DNA from: an uncultured Faecalibacterium sp.
GTDB taxonomy: Bacteria > Bacillota > Clostridia > Oscillospirales > Ruminococcaceae
Assembly: GCA_900765105.1 (NCBI GenBank)
Contig: CAAFQM010000330.1
Span: 1-38,925, forward strand
Reading direction: 5' to 3'
Length of the DNA stretch: 38,925 nucleotides
Shown: in pieces, positions 1 to 8,627 of the stretch
Layout of the letters: every line of letters starts with the position of its first letter
How positions within the stretch are numbered: the stretch's first letter is position 1
The notes under the pieces: model-generated
The model's input: only the letters and a program-made list of their open reading frames with translations
Database searches by the model: none
What the model was told of the DNA's origin: nothing
Translations under genes and position numbers: made by a program

Positions 1-159
1 CCATTATCCGACGACTGCGAGGTTACGATAGAAGGGGTGCCTCCGCTGCGCCGGTGGCTTCAACTGGTGGTCACCTGCGGTGACGCTCATGAAGTCTATC
101 ACTTTGAACTCAGATTGCACCCGACAGGGATGCGCGGCGATAAGGAGGTCGAACGATGA
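1..159 (+). CDS. 3' end of an unidentified protein (truncated by window start)
   Basis: An open frame runs from base 1 to a TGA at 157-159 and encodes the last 52 residues of a protein. The piece ends in a charged tail (RGDKEVER) after a short hydrophobic stretch (WLQLVVTCG). The stop overlaps the ATG of the next gene (ATGA), and an AAGGAGG Shine-Dalgarno for that gene lies inside this frame, so the two are probably translationally coupled. I do not recognise the family from this fragment. Codon use and the tight overlap are the only support for it being real. Confidence 0.6.
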   Translation, partial: PLSDDCEVTIEGVPPLRRWLQLVVTCGDAHEVYHFELRLHPTGMRGDKEVER

Positions 160-689
160 AAAAGACTGCACAGGAACACAAAGTGACCGAGAACCCCTTG
201 TACCATGACACGTGGATGCTGTTGCGCAAGTACCGGGACGTGGTGTGGAGCCTGGAGCTGTCCGTGCAGCAGGTACGTCGGCAGTTCCAGATCGAGTATG
301 GCAGCAGCATAGAGGAGTTTCTGGAATCCCTCTATGTGGCCGGCATCACCTTCGAGGGCTCGGCGATTGAGGATCATGCCCGCTGCATCGAGCGCAGCTA
401 CAAGATGTTGAAGCTGCTGGATACCTCCGTGGAGCTGCTGCGGACAAAGCACAAATACGGTGAGAGCTATTACTGGCTCCTGTACTACACCTACCTGTCA
501 CCGCAGCAGTTGGCGAACACGCAGGAGATCATCGACAAGCTGGAGCCGCACATTCGGGACATCAGCTACCGCACCTACTTCCGCAAGCGTCAGATGGCGA
601 TTGATGCCTTGAGCTCGGTGCTGTGGGGGTATTCTTCGAAGGAGAGCCTGGCACTGCTGGAAAAGTTTGTGCCGGAAGCAAATACATGA
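156..689 (+). CDS. Small helical protein, possibly ArpU/RinA-like regulator
   Basis: 177-aa soluble, mostly helical protein with no signal peptide or membrane segment. The ATG at 156 follows AAGGAGGTCGAACG and overlaps the upstream stop, so the start is secure. The C-terminal third (about residues 115-165) has a repeated Tyr/Ser/helix pattern ending in KRQMAIDALSSVLWGY, which resembles the helix-turn-helix end of ArpU/RinA-type phage and element regulators. This is a weak resemblance, not an identification. It is the last gene before the promoter and hairpins that start the transfer operon, a fitting place for a regulator. It could equally be a structural hypothetical. Confidence 0.6.
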   Translation: MKKTAQEHKVTENPLYHDTWMLLRKYRDVVWSLELSVQQVRRQFQIEYGSSIEEFLESLYVAGITFEGSAIEDHARCIERSYKMLKLLDTSVELLRTKHKYGESYYWLLYYTYLSPQQLANTQEIIDKLEPHIRDISYRTYFRKRQMAIDALSSVLWGYSSKESLALLEKFVPEANT

Positions 690-721
690 CCCGATCTCCA
701 ATGGCACTCTCCCGCCACAAC

Positions 722-768
722 ATTGGCACGGTTTTGCGATTTCGGCGTAAAACCAAGTGTGCTATACT
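722..768 (+). promoter_or_regulatory. Transfer-operon promoter, copy 1 of a duplicated promoter module
   Basis: TATACT at 763-768 is preceded by TGC, giving an extended -10. TTTCGG at 740-745 sits 17 bp upstream as a weak -35. The 30 bases 722-751 match 14361-14390 with only two differences, and the TATACT lies at the same offset in both. Conservation upstream of and through the -35 suggests an activator or repressor site overlapping the promoter. It faces the VirB2/VirB6/VirB4 genes. Confidence 0.65.
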
Positions 769-802
769 GTGTATGCTCAAAACTATGCCAAGGCGATACG
801 AG

Positions 803-836
803 TAACACCATCTTTCGGGGTGGTGTTATTTTGTTT
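803..836 (+). terminator. Hairpin with T-tract in the transfer-operon leader
   Basis: TAACACCA (803-810) pairs with TGGTGTTA (821-828) around a 10-nt loop and is followed by TTTTGTTT. It lies only about 27 nt after the expected transcription start, so it would act as an early attenuator or produce a very short RNA. Confidence 0.55.
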
Positions 837-857
837 CCGGGTATTTGGGCAGTCCAA

Positions 858-897
858 GAGGGGCGACTTTTAGAGAGTAGCCCCTCCACATTTTTTC
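858..897 (+). terminator. Second leader hairpin with T-tract
   Basis: GAGGGGC (858-864) pairs with GCCCCTC (880-886), followed shortly by TTTTTT (891-896). It is immediately upstream of the Shine-Dalgarno (904-909) of the first transfer gene. Two terminator-like hairpins in tandem between promoter and gene imply regulated read-through. Confidence 0.55.
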
Positions 898-917
898 TAT
901 CACAGGAGGTATCACGA

Positions 918-1289
918 GTGAAAAAACATGACCTGACCAAGACACATCTCCACAGGGCAAGTCCCGGCATGGCACTATACGCGGCCTTCGCGGGCGTGAC
1001 CATGGCCGCAATGCTTTGCCAGCCTGTCTTTGCCGCCACCGTCTGGGAGAAGGCCAATGAGATCATGAAGGATGTCTATAACCAGATTCTTCTTATCTCC
1101 ACCATTGCCGCCATTGTCACCGCGTCGGTGGCACTGCTGATGATGAACTTCTCCCGCAGCGGCCGCACTGTGGACGAGAGTCGCGCTTGGCTCAAGCGTA
1201 TCATCATCACATGGGCAATCCTTAACGGTTTGGGCTTCATCATGTCCTATGTGACGCCCTTCTTCGCGGATGGCAGATGGAACGGATAA
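918..1289 (+). CDS. VirB2/TrbC-like small membrane protein
   Basis: The GTG at 918 follows AGGAGGTATCACGA, so I start here (123 aa) although the frame is open further upstream through the promoter and hairpins. The protein has a signal-like hydrophobic segment (about residues 18-40) ending in FAAT. Two further membrane segments follow (about 55-77 and 93-115), separated by a short basic loop (FSRSGRTVDESRAWLKR). This size and layout, at the head of a VirB6-VirB4 operon, match VirB2/TrbC-type pilin subunits of type IV secretion systems. The call rests on topology and position rather than a diagnostic motif. Confidence 0.55.
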   Translation: MKKHDLTKTHLHRASPGMALYAAFAGVTMAAMLCQPVFAATVWEKANEIMKDVYNQILLISTIAAIVTASVALLMMNFSRSGRTVDESRAWLKRIIITWAILNGLGFIMSYVTPFFADGRWNG

Positions 1290-1323
1290 CGCCAAGCTGC
1301 CCGGCTGAGAAAGGAGAAGTGCT

Positions 1324-2034
1324 ATGGGCATATTAGATGGCATTGTAGAATGGATCGCGGAACAGGTCATGTACGGTCTTGACCTTATCAACACCTCTGT
1401 GCTGGGGGCTCTGGGCTGCGACATGACCACCTTCCTGCGCTACTTCCCTGCCGCGGAGACGATGTACAACATCTTCGTGGCACTGGCTATCGGCATGATC
1501 CTGCTGAACCTGATCTGGCAGCTATTCAAGAACTACGGCCTTATAGCAGGCGTAGAGGCAGAAGACCCGGTAAAACTGACAATCCGCTCCGTGCTGTTTA
1601 TCCTGCTGGCCTATTTCGCAGATGAAATCGTGGAGCTGATACTGAAAATCGGCGGGACACCCTACGCGTGGATCATGTCGTCTGAGCTGCCCACACTGAA
1701 CTTTGCCGACTTCAATTCGGTCATACTTACCATCCTTGGGGTCTGCGCCAACGGCGCGGTGGCTCTAATCGCCCTGATCCTCGTCCTTATATTGGCGTGG
1801 AACTATATCAAGCTGCTATTTGAGGCGGCGGAGCGTTATGTGCTCCTGGGCGTTCTGGTATTCACGGCGCCGGTGGCTTTTGCTACGGGCGCGGCGCAGG
1901 CTACCTCCAACATCTTCAAGGCGTGGTGCCGGATGTTCGGCGGCCAGATATTTCTACTGCTGATGAACGCATGGTGCCTTCGCCTGTTCATCACCATGGT
2001 GGGAACCTTCCTGGCAAACCCCTTATCCATATAG
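1324..2034 (+). CDS. VirB6/TrbL-like polytopic channel protein
   Basis: 236 aa. The start ATG follows AAAGGAGAAGTGCT. Five or six long hydrophobic segments cover most of the chain: about residues 50-70, 88-110, 138-165, 172-192 and 200-225. The N-terminus (GILDGIVEWIAEQVMYGLDL) is the amphipathic opening common to clostridial VirB6-like proteins. Proteins of this kind form the inner-membrane part of the conjugation channel. It lies 34 bp after the VirB2-like gene and 9 bp before the next gene, clearly in one operon. Identification is by size, topology and operon position. Confidence 0.75.
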   Translation: MGILDGIVEWIAEQVMYGLDLINTSVLGALGCDMTTFLRYFPAAETMYNIFVALAIGMILLNLIWQLFKNYGLIAGVEAEDPVKLTIRSVLFILLAYFADEIVELILKIGGTPYAWIMSSELPTLNFADFNSVILTILGVCANGAVALIALILVLILAWNYIKLLFEAAERYVLLGVLVFTAPVAFATGAAQATSNIFKAWCRMFGGQIFLLLMNAWCLRLFITMVGTFLANPLSI

Positions 2035-2043
2035 GAGACGATC

Positions 2044-2973
2044 ATGAATCAAAAAACGAAATACATCACAGGGATCGTGTTGTCCGTACTGGCTATATGT
2101 GCGCTCACAATCCCTGCCTTTGCTCTGACGGAATCGGATGTGCAGTCTCAGGTCTCAGCCTCCGGTAAAGAAGGCGTGGCCGGAAACCTGTTCGTTTGGT
2201 TTCTGTGCGCAGTGGCTTTTCTGAAGATCTCACAGAAGATCGACAGCTTCATGCAGGGCCTTGGCATCAATGTGGGCCATACAGGTGGCTCTATGCTGGC
2301 AGAAGCGATGCTGGCCGCGCGGAGCATCGCTGCCGCCCGTGGCGTCGCCGGACGAGGTCGAGGCGGTAATGCAGGGCGAGCCGGAAGCACCGGTGGCAGT
2401 GGCGGTGACAGCAATACCTTCCTGCAAGGCGGTCTGGCCGGTGTTGCCAATCGCAGCTTCTATAACGGCGCATACCGAAACGCCACCGGTACAGGCAGCG
2501 GCGGCGTTGGCGGCATGGCGTTCCGTGCCTCTATGACCAAGGGCGGCGATATTGCCAATAACGTTATCAGCCGGATTGCCACCGGCGGTGCGGGATCTGG
2601 GGATGTCATGTCCGGCAATATGGCGGCGGACGCTCTCAAGTCCTATATGGGCTATACGGCTCTTGGTGAAGGCGCGGCGGATATTCCGAACTTCTCCAAT
2701 GTGGAGATCAGCGGTGGGCATATCACCGGCACGGAGACCTCTGAGGAAGAACCTGACGGCCGTGCCTTTGCCATGTACAGCACTGAACAGTATATGGAGC
2801 CAAAACGGGAATACACCACCGTCACCACTGTGGACGGCGCAAAATGGTATAGGCAGTACGCACAGGACGTAGTGGAGAAAAAGCCCTATCAGAATCCGGA
2901 TGGCGGCATTTCCTATCGTGAGAGCCTGATCCGGCGTCTGCCTGACCCGCCTCGCAGAAAGGACAAGACCTGA
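2044..2973 (+). CDS. Gly-rich membrane protein of the transfer operon
   Basis: 309 aa. A Sec-type signal (basic N-terminus, hydrophobic core, AFA at about 23-25) is followed by one more hydrophobic segment (about 47-63). A long Gly/Ala/Ser-rich, low-complexity region (about 75-215) comes next, then a charged, Tyr-rich C-terminus ending in Arg/Lys. SD GGAGACGATC precedes the ATG. It sits between VirB6-like and peptidase genes, where other systems carry a VirB6 extension or VirB8-like partner, but I see no diagnostic motif. It probably is a structural or assembly part of the channel; that is inference. Confidence 0.65.
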   Translation: MNQKTKYITGIVLSVLAICALTIPAFALTESDVQSQVSASGKEGVAGNLFVWFLCAVAFLKISQKIDSFMQGLGINVGHTGGSMLAEAMLAARSIAAARGVAGRGRGGNAGRAGSTGGSGGDSNTFLQGGLAGVANRSFYNGAYRNATGTGSGGVGGMAFRASMTKGGDIANNVISRIATGGAGSGDVMSGNMAADALKSYMGYTALGEGAADIPNFSNVEISGGHITGTETSEEEPDGRAFAMYSTEQYMEPKREYTTVTTVDGAKWYRQYAQDVVEKKPYQNPDGGISYRESLIRRLPDPPRRKDKT

Positions 2974-2974
2974 T

Positions 2975-4366
2975 ATGACCCAGCAAGAACGCAGCGGTCT
3001 GAACGAAGCCGCTGAAATCAGCGCACACGCTGCCGGCGCTGTGCGCGGCGCCATCAAAACCGGAAAAGCGGTAAGCGGCGCGGCAAAAGGTGCTGCTGCC
3101 GCAGGCCCTTACGGTGCGGCGGCAGCGGCACTCTGGACACATCGCAAGGCGGTTGCTGCCATCATTGCCGGGTTGCTGGTGCTTCCCGTCCTGTTCATCA
3201 TGCTGCTGCCCTCCCTGATCTTCGGCGGGTTGACCAAGGCAGGGGTTGAAGGAAGTCCAGACACACCGATTCTTAATGACAACGCCGCCATTGTGGAGAA
3301 CATCAATCAGATCTCGCAGGCGATCAGCGACTTGCTGGAGGAAGGGCAGGAGGATGTTCGCGCCCGGATTGACACGGATTTTACCGCTTCCGGTGCCGAC
3401 CAGAAGGAGATCATCAATCCATACGAAAGCTCCCCGACCTACAATGCCAACCGCTTCATTGCCATGTACTGTGCCGCCAAAAATCAGGACTACGCATCTA
3501 TCTCCCTCAAGGATATGGAGGATGTGATCCGTAAGGCCAAGGACGCCCTCTATACCTTCACGAGCACGGAGGAGTCTCGCACGACTACGGTAACGGAAAC
3601 GAATACAGATCCCAAAACCGGTAAGGTCACGGTGACGGAAACGGAAGTAACAGAGATATGGAAGATATATACCATCGTCTACAACGGAGAGGCCTATTTT
3701 GAGGATAAGATATTCGCTCTGTCGGACGAACAAAAGGGATTGGCGGAAAACTACGCCCAGAACCTGAGCGTATTCCTGGGCGATGGTATGATGCAGGGCT
3801 TGCTGCCCGCCGAGTCCGCCGGCCTTGTATCTCTGGGCGACATTCGTTTCTCGGATGGCGCGACGCAGGTGGTCTACTATAATCAGTTGGACAAGCGGTA
3901 CGCGCACAAGCCCTACGGCACCGACGACATCGGCACCTACGGCTGCGGGCCTACCTGTATGGCAATGGTGGTATCTTCTTTGACCAACGAGATGGTCGAT
4001 CCCGTTGAGATGGCACGTTGGGCCTATGAAAACGGTTACTGGTGCAGTAGAAGCGGTTCCTACCATTCGCTGATCCCCGGTGCTGCCAAAGCGTGGGGGC
4101 TTCCGGTACAAGGCTGCGGGAAAACAGAAGGGCAGCGCATTGTGGATGCGCTCTCTCAAGGCAAGCTGGTGGTGGCAATCATGCTGAAAGGTCATTTCAC
4201 CAGCTCAGGACACTTCATCGTGCTGCGCGGTGTGGAGAACGGAAAGATACTGGTGGCCGACCCTGCCAATTATACCCGAAGCCAACAGGCATGGGATCTG
4301 GCTATCATCCTGAATGAAGCCAGCGGCCGTGCCGGTGCTGGTGGGCCTTTCTGGATCATAGGGTAG
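2975..4366 (+). CDS. Membrane-anchored C39-type cysteine peptidase of the transfer system
   Basis: 463 aa. Residues 1-58 are Ala/Gly-rich and cytoplasmic, residues 60-84 form one membrane segment, and the remainder would be outside. The C-terminal domain (about 300-455) shows the papain-like C39 pattern: GCGPTC with catalytic Cys324, SGHFIVL with His413, and VADPAN with Asp429. C39-like domains cut peptides. Here the position in the operon matches that of cell-wall hydrolases (CwlT/VirB1-type) that open the envelope for the channel, so a wall or processing role is likely. The gap to the previous gene is one base. An alternative is maturation of a secreted transfer protein. Confidence 0.75.
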   Translation: MTQQERSGLNEAAEISAHAAGAVRGAIKTGKAVSGAAKGAAAAGPYGAAAAALWTHRKAVAAIIAGLLVLPVLFIMLLPSLIFGGLTKAGVEGSPDTPILNDNAAIVENINQISQAISDLLEEGQEDVRARIDTDFTASGADQKEIINPYESSPTYNANRFIAMYCAAKNQDYASISLKDMEDVIRKAKDALYTFTSTEESRTTTVTETNTDPKTGKVTVTETEVTEIWKIYTIVYNGEAYFEDKIFALSDEQKGLAENYAQNLSVFLGDGMMQGLLPAESAGLVSLGDIRFSDGATQVVYYNQLDKRYAHKPYGTDDIGTYGCGPTCMAMVVSSLTNEMVDPVEMARWAYENGYWCSRSGSYHSLIPGAAKAWGLPVQGCGKTEGQRIVDALSQGKLVVAIMLKGHFTSSGHFIVLRGVENGKILVADPANYTRSQQAWDLAIILNEASGRAGAGGPFWIIG

Positions 4367-4381
4367 GAAGGAGAACTAAAT

Positions 4382-7210
4382 GTGAGTAAACCAAATGAAT
4401 ATGACACCTATATCATCCCGCCCAATTTTATTGAAGGCGGGACTTTTTTCGGCGGACTGCTGAAGCTCCGCAACACAGCCGAGGCACTGGTTATCGTGCT
4501 GGCTATCGGCATACCGGTGTTCTCGGTGTCCGCACTGACGCTGACTGCCAAGATCATCATTCTATGCCTGACCGCGCTGCCTCTTGGCATCATCGCGCTG
4601 GTTGGCATCAACGGCGAAAGCCTCTCGTCATTTATCTTTCTTGTTCTGAAATATCTCTGCAACCGCCGTATTATTACACGCAATGAAGAGGGACAGGACA
4701 AGCGGAAAAAACGCAGGAAGCGAAAAGCTAAGAGCGGTGACGACGCGCCCAAGTACATCAATCCAGTGGCGGAATACCTGCCTGTGGAGAAGATCGAAAA
4801 CGGCATCATCTACACACGGGATCACCGTTACCTGAAGATTGTCGAAGTTATACCTATCAACTTCCTGCTGCGCAGTGCCAGAGAGCAGCGAAACATCATC
4901 TATTCATTTATTTCGTTTCTGAAAATCAGCCCGGTCAAAATGCAGATCAAGGTCATTGCCAAGCGTGCCGACCTGAACCGGCACAGAGAGATCGTGCAGC
5001 AGGAGATGGCGCAGGAAACCGATGAAAACTGTCGCCTGCTGCAGCAGGACTACCTGACGCTCATTGACCGGATCGGTGCACGGGAAGCCACCTCGCGCCG
5101 GTTCTTCATGGTATTTGAATATGAGGCATGGGCAGGCCGGAAACGGGATAACGAGGAAGCGGAGGCCATTGCCTCCCTGCAAACGGCAGCCCGCACCGCA
5201 GTCAATTATCTCAAGCAATGCGGCAATGAGGTGCTGATCCCGGAAAACGATGATGAATTTACGGTCGATACCCTCTACCATTTGCTGTGCCGCAACACCA
5301 CTACATCGCTGCCGGATCGAGTTCGCCGGATCGTTGCCCAGTATCAGGAGAAAGGACTGGAATCTGAGATCGACGCCATTCCCTGTACGGAGTTTTTCGC
5401 CCCTGACAGCATCGACTTTACCAACGGGCGGCATATCTGTATTGACGGACTCTACTACGCCTATCTGCTGGTACCCTCTACCGGCTATAAGGCGCAGGTA
5501 CCAGCCGGCTGGCTGTCCCTTATCGTCAACGCCGGGGATGGCATTGATCTGGATATGTTCATCAGCCGCCAGCCGAAAGCCCGCATGGTACAGCGGCTGG
5601 GACAGCAGCTTCGTATCAACCGCAGTAAGATCAAGGATGCCAGCGATACCAACACGGACTTTGATGATCTGGATGGTGCTATCCGAAGCGGCTACTTCCT
5701 GAAGGAAGGGCTGGGCAACAACGAGGACTTTTATTACCTGAACCTGCTGATCGCAGTGACAGCTCCCACAGTGGATGAACTGGAATGGAAGGTCAATGAA
5801 CTGAAAAAACTGCTCGTGTCCCGTGATATGGACGTGTGCAGCTGCGCCTTTCATGAGGAGCAGGCGTTTCTATCGTCGCTGCCGCTGGTCAGCATGGAGA
5901 AGCACCTCTTTGAACGCTCCAAGCGCAATGCGCTGACCACCGGCGTGGCAAGCTGCTATCCCTTCACGTCCTATGAGCTGAGTGATGAAAACGGCATCCT
6001 GTTCGGCCTGAACAAGTACAACAACTCTCCGGTCATCATCGACATCTTTGACTCCAAGGTTTATAAAAACGCCAATATTGCCGTATGCGGCACCAGCGGC
6101 GCGGGCAAGACCTTCCTGATCCTGCTGATGGCACTCCGTATGCGGCGTAAGGGCATACAGGTTTTCATGCTGGCACCCTTGAAAGGTCATGAGTTCCACC
6201 GTGCCTGCATCAACACAGGCGGCGAGTTCATCAGTATCTCCCCCGCCTCCAAAAGCTGCATCAACGTGCTGGAGATACGCAAGATAGACAAGTCCGTGGA
6301 GGAAACGCTGGATGGCCCCGGTATCGAACGCTCTGAGCTGGCAGCAAAAATTCAGCGGCTCCATATCTTCTTTGCCCTGCTGATCCCCGATATGTCCTAT
6401 GAGGAAAAACAGCTTTTGGACGATGCCCTGATTCGTACCTACGCACGGAAAGGTATCACCCATGATAACGCTTCTCTCAGTGATCCGGATAACCCCAACG
6501 TTTACCGCCAGATGCCTGTGCTGGGCGACCTCTACGACGTTCTGCGGGAGGAAAGCGATACCAAACGCCTTTCCAACATCATCAACCGCTTTGTACACGG
6601 CTCGGCCAGCACCTTCAACCAGCAGACCAATGTGAATCTGGACAACAAATTCACGGTGCTGGACATCTCGGAACTCAGCGGTGATCTACTGCCTATCGGG
6701 ATGTTCGTAGCTCTGGATTTCGTGTGGGATAAAGCCAAAGCCAACCGCACGGAGGAAAAGGCCATCTTCATCGACGAATGCTGGCAGCTCATCGGCGGCG
6801 GCTCCGGCACCTTCGGCATCGGTAACCGTCTGGCGGCTGAAATGGTGCTGGAGATCTTCAAGACCATCCGCGCCTATTCCGGCAGCGGCATTTGCGCGAC
6901 GCAGGATCTGAACGACTTCTTCTCCCTGGACAACGGCAAGTACGGCAAGGGCATCATCAACAACTGCCGCACGAAAGTCATCTTGAATCTGGAGGACGAG
7001 GAAGCCCAGCGCGTTCAGCAGGTATTGCACCTCTCCGAAGCGGAGGTCATGGAGATCACCCACTTTGAGCGGGGCAATGGCCTGATCAGCAGCAATAACA
7101 ACAATATCACGGTGGAAATCAAGGCCAGCCCACTGGAACGCGACCTTATTACCACAGACCGACGCGAGCTGCTTGACCTGCTGCGCCGCATGAAGCGACC
7201 GGAAGCCTAA
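4382..7210 (+). CDS. virB4: VirB4 conjugation ATPase with PrgI-like N-terminal membrane domain
   Basis: 942 aa. The start is GTG 4382 after GGAAGGAGAACTAAAT; an ATG two bases earlier is out of frame and stops at once. Residues about 1-100 carry two membrane segments and resemble PrgI, which is normally a separate small gene next to virB4. The rest is the VirB4/TraE ATPase: Walker A GTSGAGKT at 570-577, Walker B AIFIDE at 794-799, and the QDLNDFF segment after it. VirB4 powers assembly of the secretion channel at the membrane. The fusion of PrgI and VirB4 is the notable point. The ATPase call is very secure. Confidence 0.95.
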   Translation: MSKPNEYDTYIIPPNFIEGGTFFGGLLKLRNTAEALVIVLAIGIPVFSVSALTLTAKIIILCLTALPLGIIALVGINGESLSSFIFLVLKYLCNRRIITRNEEGQDKRKKRRKRKAKSGDDAPKYINPVAEYLPVEKIENGIIYTRDHRYLKIVEVIPINFLLRSAREQRNIIYSFISFLKISPVKMQIKVIAKRADLNRHREIVQQEMAQETDENCRLLQQDYLTLIDRIGAREATSRRFFMVFEYEAWAGRKRDNEEAEAIASLQTAARTAVNYLKQCGNEVLIPENDDEFTVDTLYHLLCRNTTTSLPDRVRRIVAQYQEKGLESEIDAIPCTEFFAPDSIDFTNGRHICIDGLYYAYLLVPSTGYKAQVPAGWLSLIVNAGDGIDLDMFISRQPKARMVQRLGQQLRINRSKIKDASDTNTDFDDLDGAIRSGYFLKEGLGNNEDFYYLNLLIAVTAPTVDELEWKVNELKKLLVSRDMDVCSCAFHEEQAFLSSLPLVSMEKHLFERSKRNALTTGVASCYPFTSYELSDENGILFGLNKYNNSPVIIDIFDSKVYKNANIAVCGTSGAGKTFLILLMALRMRRKGIQVFMLAPLKGHEFHRACINTGGEFISISPASKSCINVLEIRKIDKSVEETLDGPGIERSELAAKIQRLHIFFALLIPDMSYEEKQLLDDALIRTYARKGITHDNASLSDPDNPNVYRQMPVLGDLYDVLREESDTKRLSNIINRFVHGSASTFNQQTNVNLDNKFTVLDISELSGDLLPIGMFVALDFVWDKAKANRTEEKAIFIDECWQLIGGGSGTFGIGNRLAAEMVLEIFKTIRAYSGSGICATQDLNDFFSLDNGKYGKGIINNCRTKVILNLEDEEAQRVQQVLHLSEAEVMEITHFERGNGLISSNNNNITVEIKASPLERDLITTDRRELLDLLRRMKRPEA

Positions 7211-7284
7211 TACGGCGTTTATACGGAGATAACACGCATTACAAAATCAATACGCATTTAATACGGAGTTAATACGCATTACGG
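7209..7284 (+). repeat. 11-bp iterons, same family as the parC-like site at 37201
   Basis: TACG-type units begin at 7211, 7222 and 7233 (the last reads CACG), and again at 7251, 7262 and 7273. Each step is exactly 11 bp and each unit has a TACGSMKTTAA-like sequence. The 14-mer TTAATACGCATTAC at 7269-7282 occurs, inverted, at 37202-37215 just before parM. 11-bp direct repeats are what ParR-type proteins bind in plasmid R1 parC. This array fills the gap between virB4 and the next gene and overlaps that gene's Shine-Dalgarno region. Confidence 0.7.
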
Positions 7285-7298
7285 AGGTGATGCCGCCT

Positions 7299-7868
7299 AT
7301 GAGAAACAGAGAACAGATCTATGGACAGGAGGCCGCAGAGCTGCTGCGGAACATAACCGTCTATCACTGCATGCGCCGTGACCAGCTTCTACGCCTGTAT
7401 CCGGGCAAGGAGGGCGTGATTGAAAACCTGCTACGCTATCTGGTCAAGCAGCAGCGGATATTTTATAACACTGACCGGGATTGCTACGGAGATGTCCCTG
7501 ACTGCCGCGAGGACAGAGAACTGACAGCGGCACTATGGGTGCTGCTGGACTTTATCGAAAAGGTGGAGTATCACAGCCCTGACAATATGCCGGCAAAGCT
7601 GGTATTCTTCGCCGATGGCGAGGTATATGAGGTCGTCTATGTAGGCCCGGGTAAGGAAGCGTTGCTGCAGCACGCGCTGGCCGCGGAAGATGATTCCGGG
7701 CAACGGCTCGTTATCATTGAGGAAGAAGACCAAATGCAGCACCTGCACATCCCTCATATCGCCGCCTACTGCATGGTGGATGAGCAAGGCTGCGTACAGT
7801 ACTTCAGGAAGGAGGAACCTTGTGGACAGAGCCACCCTCTCGCAGCGGATAGAGAGCATTTTGAATGA
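7299..7868 (+). CDS. DUF5697-like conjugative-element protein
   Basis: 189 aa from ATG 7299. GTG 7287 and ATG 7290 are in frame but too close to the GGAGG at 7283-7287. The N-terminal 50 residues (REQIYGQEAAELLRNITVYH, then DQLLRLYPG and LLRYLVKQQRIFY) look like a winged helix-turn-helix. The rest is acidic with a mixed alpha/beta pattern. I recall this opening as typical of DUF5697 proteins in clostridial conjugative elements; no activity is known. It is preceded directly by the iteron array, so a protein binding the iterons would affect its expression. Confidence 0.7.
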   Translation: MRNREQIYGQEAAELLRNITVYHCMRRDQLLRLYPGKEGVIENLLRYLVKQQRIFYNTDRDCYGDVPDCREDRELTAALWVLLDFIEKVEYHSPDNMPAKLVFFADGEVYEVVYVGPGKEALLQHALAAEDDSGQRLVIIEEEDQMQHLHIPHIAAYCMVDEQGCVQYFRKEEPCGQSHPLAADREHFE

Positions 7869-8484
7869 GATCACCCGCCTGTCCAACACGCTCTACGCTA
7901 TGGACAACACGAATATCCAGCGGCATTCAGATAACTATGAAATGCTGTCCACAGAGGCCGCACTGCGGGGTGAGGTCATTGCCTGCCGGCTGCGGCACCT
8001 GATCTATGAGACGACCACCATCCGAAAAGCCGAGTATCTGACATCGGCTGGTGTCATGCAGGGCATCTCTGTTATAGAGAAAGATGGCATACTGGAAATC
8101 ACGCTCCCCTGCCTACTGCCTAAGAAGAGCAAGAAGCATAGCTGCGAGTATCTGACAGACCCCATCTACTACACGCTTAGTAAGTATGCGCAGACACACA
8201 CGCTGCCCAAGTTCCGGCACTGTGTTGTCTGCTTTTCTCATATCTACAGCCGTGAGCTGTCCCCCAACCGGGTGCGTGACTATGACAATCTGGAGCTCAA
8301 GCAGCTTTTGGATGTGATTGCCACTTTCGTTATGGAGGATGATACGGGTCTGCTGTGCGATGCCTATAACACGACGGAGATCGGCGACGGTGACTGTACC
8401 CGCGTGTCGGTGATGGATAAGGAGCGTTTTCAGGGCTGGCTTTCGGACCGCGAGAATCGGCTCAGATCTATATCCGATTTATAG
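7822..8484 (+). CDS. DUF6100-like conjugative-element protein
   Basis: 220 aa starting at GTG 7822 after GGAAGGAGGAACCTT; the frame is open further upstream but without a ribosome site. It overlaps the preceding gene by 47 bases. The N-terminus is helical, possibly coiled (LSQRIESILNEITRLSNTLY). The middle contains conserved-looking blocks (RHCVVCFSHIYSRELSPNRV, RDYDNLELKQLLDVI). No membrane segment or known catalytic motif is seen. It resembles the DUF6100 proteins that accompany DUF5697 proteins in such elements. Function unknown; the overlap suggests the two proteins act together. Confidence 0.7.
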   Translation: MDRATLSQRIESILNEITRLSNTLYAMDNTNIQRHSDNYEMLSTEAALRGEVIACRLRHLIYETTTIRKAEYLTSAGVMQGISVIEKDGILEITLPCLLPKKSKKHSCEYLTDPIYYTLSKYAQTHTLPKFRHCVVCFSHIYSRELSPNRVRDYDNLELKQLLDVIATFVMEDDTGLLCDAYNTTEIGDGDCTRVSVMDKERFQGWLSDRENRLRSISDL

Positions 8485-8554
8485 TGTTTCGACCGTATCA
8501 AAAACGGTACACATGACGATGGTACGGCAAAGCCTGTGTTTTTGGGCATTTCCA

Positions 8555-8589
8555 CATGACCGGCGTGGGCGAAAAATACCGTGGTCATG
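8555..8589. repeat. Inverted repeat in the 143-bp gap before the winged-helix gene
   Basis: CATGACC (8555-8561) is repeated inverted as GGTCATG (8583-8589). A smaller one, ACCGT...ACGGT, lies near 8492-8508. The gap between 8484 and 8628 holds these and no clear promoter. It could be an operator, a weak hairpin, or part of a transfer origin; none can be shown from sequence alone. Confidence 0.3.
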
Positions 8590-8627
8590 GCAGTCTGGGT
8601 ACTGCACACCAGAAGGAGGTGGTCAGT

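Noticed and set aside
2822..4195. 457-codon open frame on the minus strand
   Set aside because: Shadow of the C39-peptidase gene; the product has no recognisable fold and the + strand frame has catalytic motifs and operon context.
7209..7284. Iterons as a replication origin
   Set aside because: No initiator gene or DnaA boxes are evident nearby, and the units match the parM-proximal array, so a ParR site is the simpler reading.
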